Shown here in pieces: positions 4,370 to 6,062 of a stretch of 6,062 nt of DNA. The notes under the pieces were generated by a model. The model made no database searches, had not been told where the DNA came from, and saw only the letters and a program-made list of their open reading frames with translations. This DNA is from WHTF01 sp964482425 (GTDB lineage: Bacteria; Desulfobacterota; Binatia; UBA9968). The first letter of the stretch is position 1; each line of letters starts with the position of its first letter. The position numbers and the translations under genes are program-made. The stretch lies in contig CAYZXN010000357.1 in NCBI GenBank assembly GCA_964482425.1, positions 1 to 6,062 of the forward strand, in the 5' to 3' direction.

Positions 4370-6062
4370 TGGCCTCGGCAACAATCCCAACTATGGAATC
4401 CAGGATCCAAAAGCTAAGGGGACTCCCCTTCCTGCGGCTTTTCGGCGGACGCCAGCGCGGCCGGCTCGTGCGCGATTATTTTTTTATTTCAGTGCTGCTG
4501 ATCGGCGGCGGCCTCATCACCAGCGGCCTTGTCGAGATCTATTTCCGATATCAGGAGAGCCGCGACCAGTTAGCTCTCCTTCAGCAGGAAGTCGCCGCCG
4601 GCGCAGCGTTCAAGATCGAGAGATTCGTTCAGGAGATCCACAATACGTTAAAAGGCGCCACCCGCAGCCGCGACATCGCGCCTAAAGGGCTTACTTCGGA
4701 GTTTCGCTTCGAATTGGAAAAACTCCTGCTGATCGCCCCCGCGGTCACGGAAGCGGTGGCCCTGGATGAGAACGGCGCTATCCGCGTGCAGGCATCCCGC
4801 CTGCGCACCGTGCTGCCGGATGCCAAGCGGGATCTTTCCGCCTCTCCTTCGTTCCAGCAAGCCAAAGAGGGCAAGTCTTATTTTAGTCCAGTACACTTCG
4901 TGCGCGGCTCAGAGCCGTACATGACCATCGCGGTGCCTATCGAAAGATTTGCCGGCGATGTGATCGGCGTGCTCCAGGCCGAGGTCAACCTCAAATACAT
5001 CGGCGACGTGGTTTCCGCCATCACGGTCGGCAAGGCCGGCTATGCCTATGCGGTGACCCGCAGCGGCGAGCTGATCGCCCATCCTGATATCAGTCTGGTT
5101 TTACAAAGACGCAATGTGGCGCAACTCGAACAGGTCAAAGCAGCCTTCCAAGGCAATACGCCTGGCCTGCCGAAGTCGAATGCAATCATCGCCGACAACC
5201 TTCAGGGTAACAACGTTCTGAGCTCGTCTGCGTTAATCCCCAGTTTGGACTGGGCGGTGATTCTGGAGCGGCCCGTGCAGGAGGCCTATGAGCCGCTTTA
5301 TGCATCGATGATGCGGACTTCCGCCTTGTTGTTATTGGGCCTCGGTATGGCTGTTATAGCCAGTCTGTTCGTCGCGCGTCGAGTGGTGCGTCCGGTCGGC
5401 ATTTTACGCCAGGGAGTCGAGCGGATCGGCACCGGCGACCTCGGCTACCGTCTTGATCTGAAGACCGGCGATGAAATCGAAATTCTCGCCGAAGAATTTA
5501 ACCGGATGACTGCGCAGCTCCAAGAGTCTTACGCCAATTTGGAGCAGAAGGTCGAAGAACGCACAAGAGAACTTTCCGAAGCCCTGGAGCAACAAACAGC
5601 CACAGGTGAAATACTGCGCGTGATCGCCGGCTCACCCACCGACATCCAGCCGGTCCTTGACGCGGTGGCGGAAAATGCCGCGCGACTCTGCAATGCAACC
5701 GACGCGCAGATTTGGCTGGTGGAAGGTGACAAGGTTCAGCGCGCAGCCGCATATGGATCTATTGCGACTCCCAACCTTGAGGAAGGCAGACCCCTTACCC
5801 GGACTGTGGCCGGATGCAGAGCTATTCTAGATCGAAAAGTTGTACATATCCCGGACACGTCAGCTCCCGAGGCGCAAAGAGAGTTTCCCGACTCCTGGGC
5901 GCTTGCCCAAAAGAGCGGCGTCCGGACCATTCTGTCGACACCGCTACTCCGTGAAGAGACATCGATCGGGTTCATCCTGATCCGGCGCACCGAGCAACAC
6001 CCATTTTCCGACAAACAGATTACGCTCCTCAAAACTTTCGCCGATCAAGCGGTGATCGCCAT
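4369..6062 (+). CDS. Membrane sensor with double-Cache, HAMP and GAF domains (3' end outside window; output domain unknown)
   Basis: At least 564 residues in a frame that stays open to the window end. A basic cytoplasmic start is followed by TM1 (about 38-56, FFISVLLIGGGLITSGLV). A roughly 260-residue outer segment (57-316) is a dCache_1 ligand-sensing domain: GKAGYAYAVTRSGELIAHPD at about 221-240 is its characteristic second-module pattern, with IPSLDWAVILERP near its end. TM2 is at about 317-336. HAMP follows (RRVVRPVGILRQGVERIGTG, then GDEIEILAEEFNRM). A coiled coil of about 30 residues (LEQKVEERTRELSEALEQQ) then leads to a GAF domain from about 425 (DIQPVLDAVAENAARLC) to the end (FSDKQITLLKTFADQAVIA). 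In relatives this GAF type precedes further GAF/PAS modules and a histidine kinase or an adenylate/guanylate cyclase; which applies here cannot be seen. ATG 4369 overlaps the leader stop; ATG 4393 is an alternative. Neither has a good ribosome binding site. Confidence 0.88.
   Translation, partial: MASATIPTMESRIQKLRGLPFLRLFGGRQRGRLVRDYFFISVLLIGGGLITSGLVEIYFRYQESRDQLALLQQEVAAGAAFKIERFVQEIHNTLKGATRSRDIAPKGLTSEFRFELEKLLLIAPAVTEAVALDENGAIRVQASRLRTVLPDAKRDLSASPSFQQAKEGKSYFSPVHFVRGSEPYMTIAVPIERFAGDVIGVLQAEVNLKYIGDVVSAITVGKAGYAYAVTRSGELIAHPDISLVLQRRNVAQLEQVKAAFQGNTPGLPKSNAIIADNLQGNNVLSSSALIPSLDWAVILERPVQEAYEPLYASMMRTSALLLLGLGMAVIASLFVARRVVRPVGILRQGVERIGTGDLGYRLDLKTGDEIEILAEEFNRMTAQLQESYANLEQKVEERTRELSEALEQQTATGEILRVIAGSPTDIQPVLDAVAENAARLCNATDAQIWLVEGDKVQRAAAYGSIATPNLEEGRPLTRTVAGCRAILDRKVVHIPDTSAPEAQREFPDSWALAQKSGVRTILSTPLLREETSIGFILIRRTEQHPFSDKQITLLKTFADQAVIA

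Noticed and set aside
4323..4685. A plus-strand open frame of 120 codons at the start of the sensor gene
   Set aside because: It overlaps the sensor frame, which has clear TM and Cache features; this frame is Pro/Arg-rich without a domain.

Overview
The window reads as a chromosomal stretch of moderate GC from a Gram-negative bacterium. It carries exported periplasmic proteins with Sec signal peptides and one inner-membrane sensor with an outside Cache domain. Expansions of orphan TrpX-type (COG2984, Pfam ABC_sub_bind) binding proteins are common in soil and environmental Proteobacteria such as Rhizobiales and Betaproteobacteria, and in uncultured deltaproteobacterial-type lineages. No marker here fixes the taxon, so the assignment is a guess.

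Layout: everything coding is on the + strand. Positions 1-49 hold the last codons of a first TrpX-type substrate-binding protein gene whose extreme 3' end has lost one base. Four complete paralogues follow head to tail: 109-1092, about 1149-2129, about 2183-3151 and about 3204-4217. Each encodes a protein of about 320-340 residues with a signal peptide and an A-x-A|Q cleavage site. Copies 1, 2 and 4 are close relatives and copy 3 is clearly more divergent. The linkers are 50-60 bases long. Three of the four carry degenerate 7-base tandem repeats (consensus AGNGAGC). No permease or ATPase gene is present.

After a 151-base gap a multidomain sensor begins at about 4369 and runs off the window end. 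Its order is TM1, periplasmic double-Cache domain, TM2, HAMP, coiled coil, GAF, with the output domain outside the window. A 20-codon open frame with a strong ribosome binding site precedes it, and its stop codon overlaps the sensor start (TAATG).

Working model (inference): the array supplies several periplasmic binding proteins of one family with different pockets. They may serve a transporter encoded elsewhere, or may present ligands to the Cache sensor next door. The same-strand arrangement and short linkers suggest co-transcription of the binding-protein genes. Whether the sensor belongs to that transcript cannot be decided from the sequence. No RNA genes, CRISPR array, insertion sequence or convincing terminator were seen.
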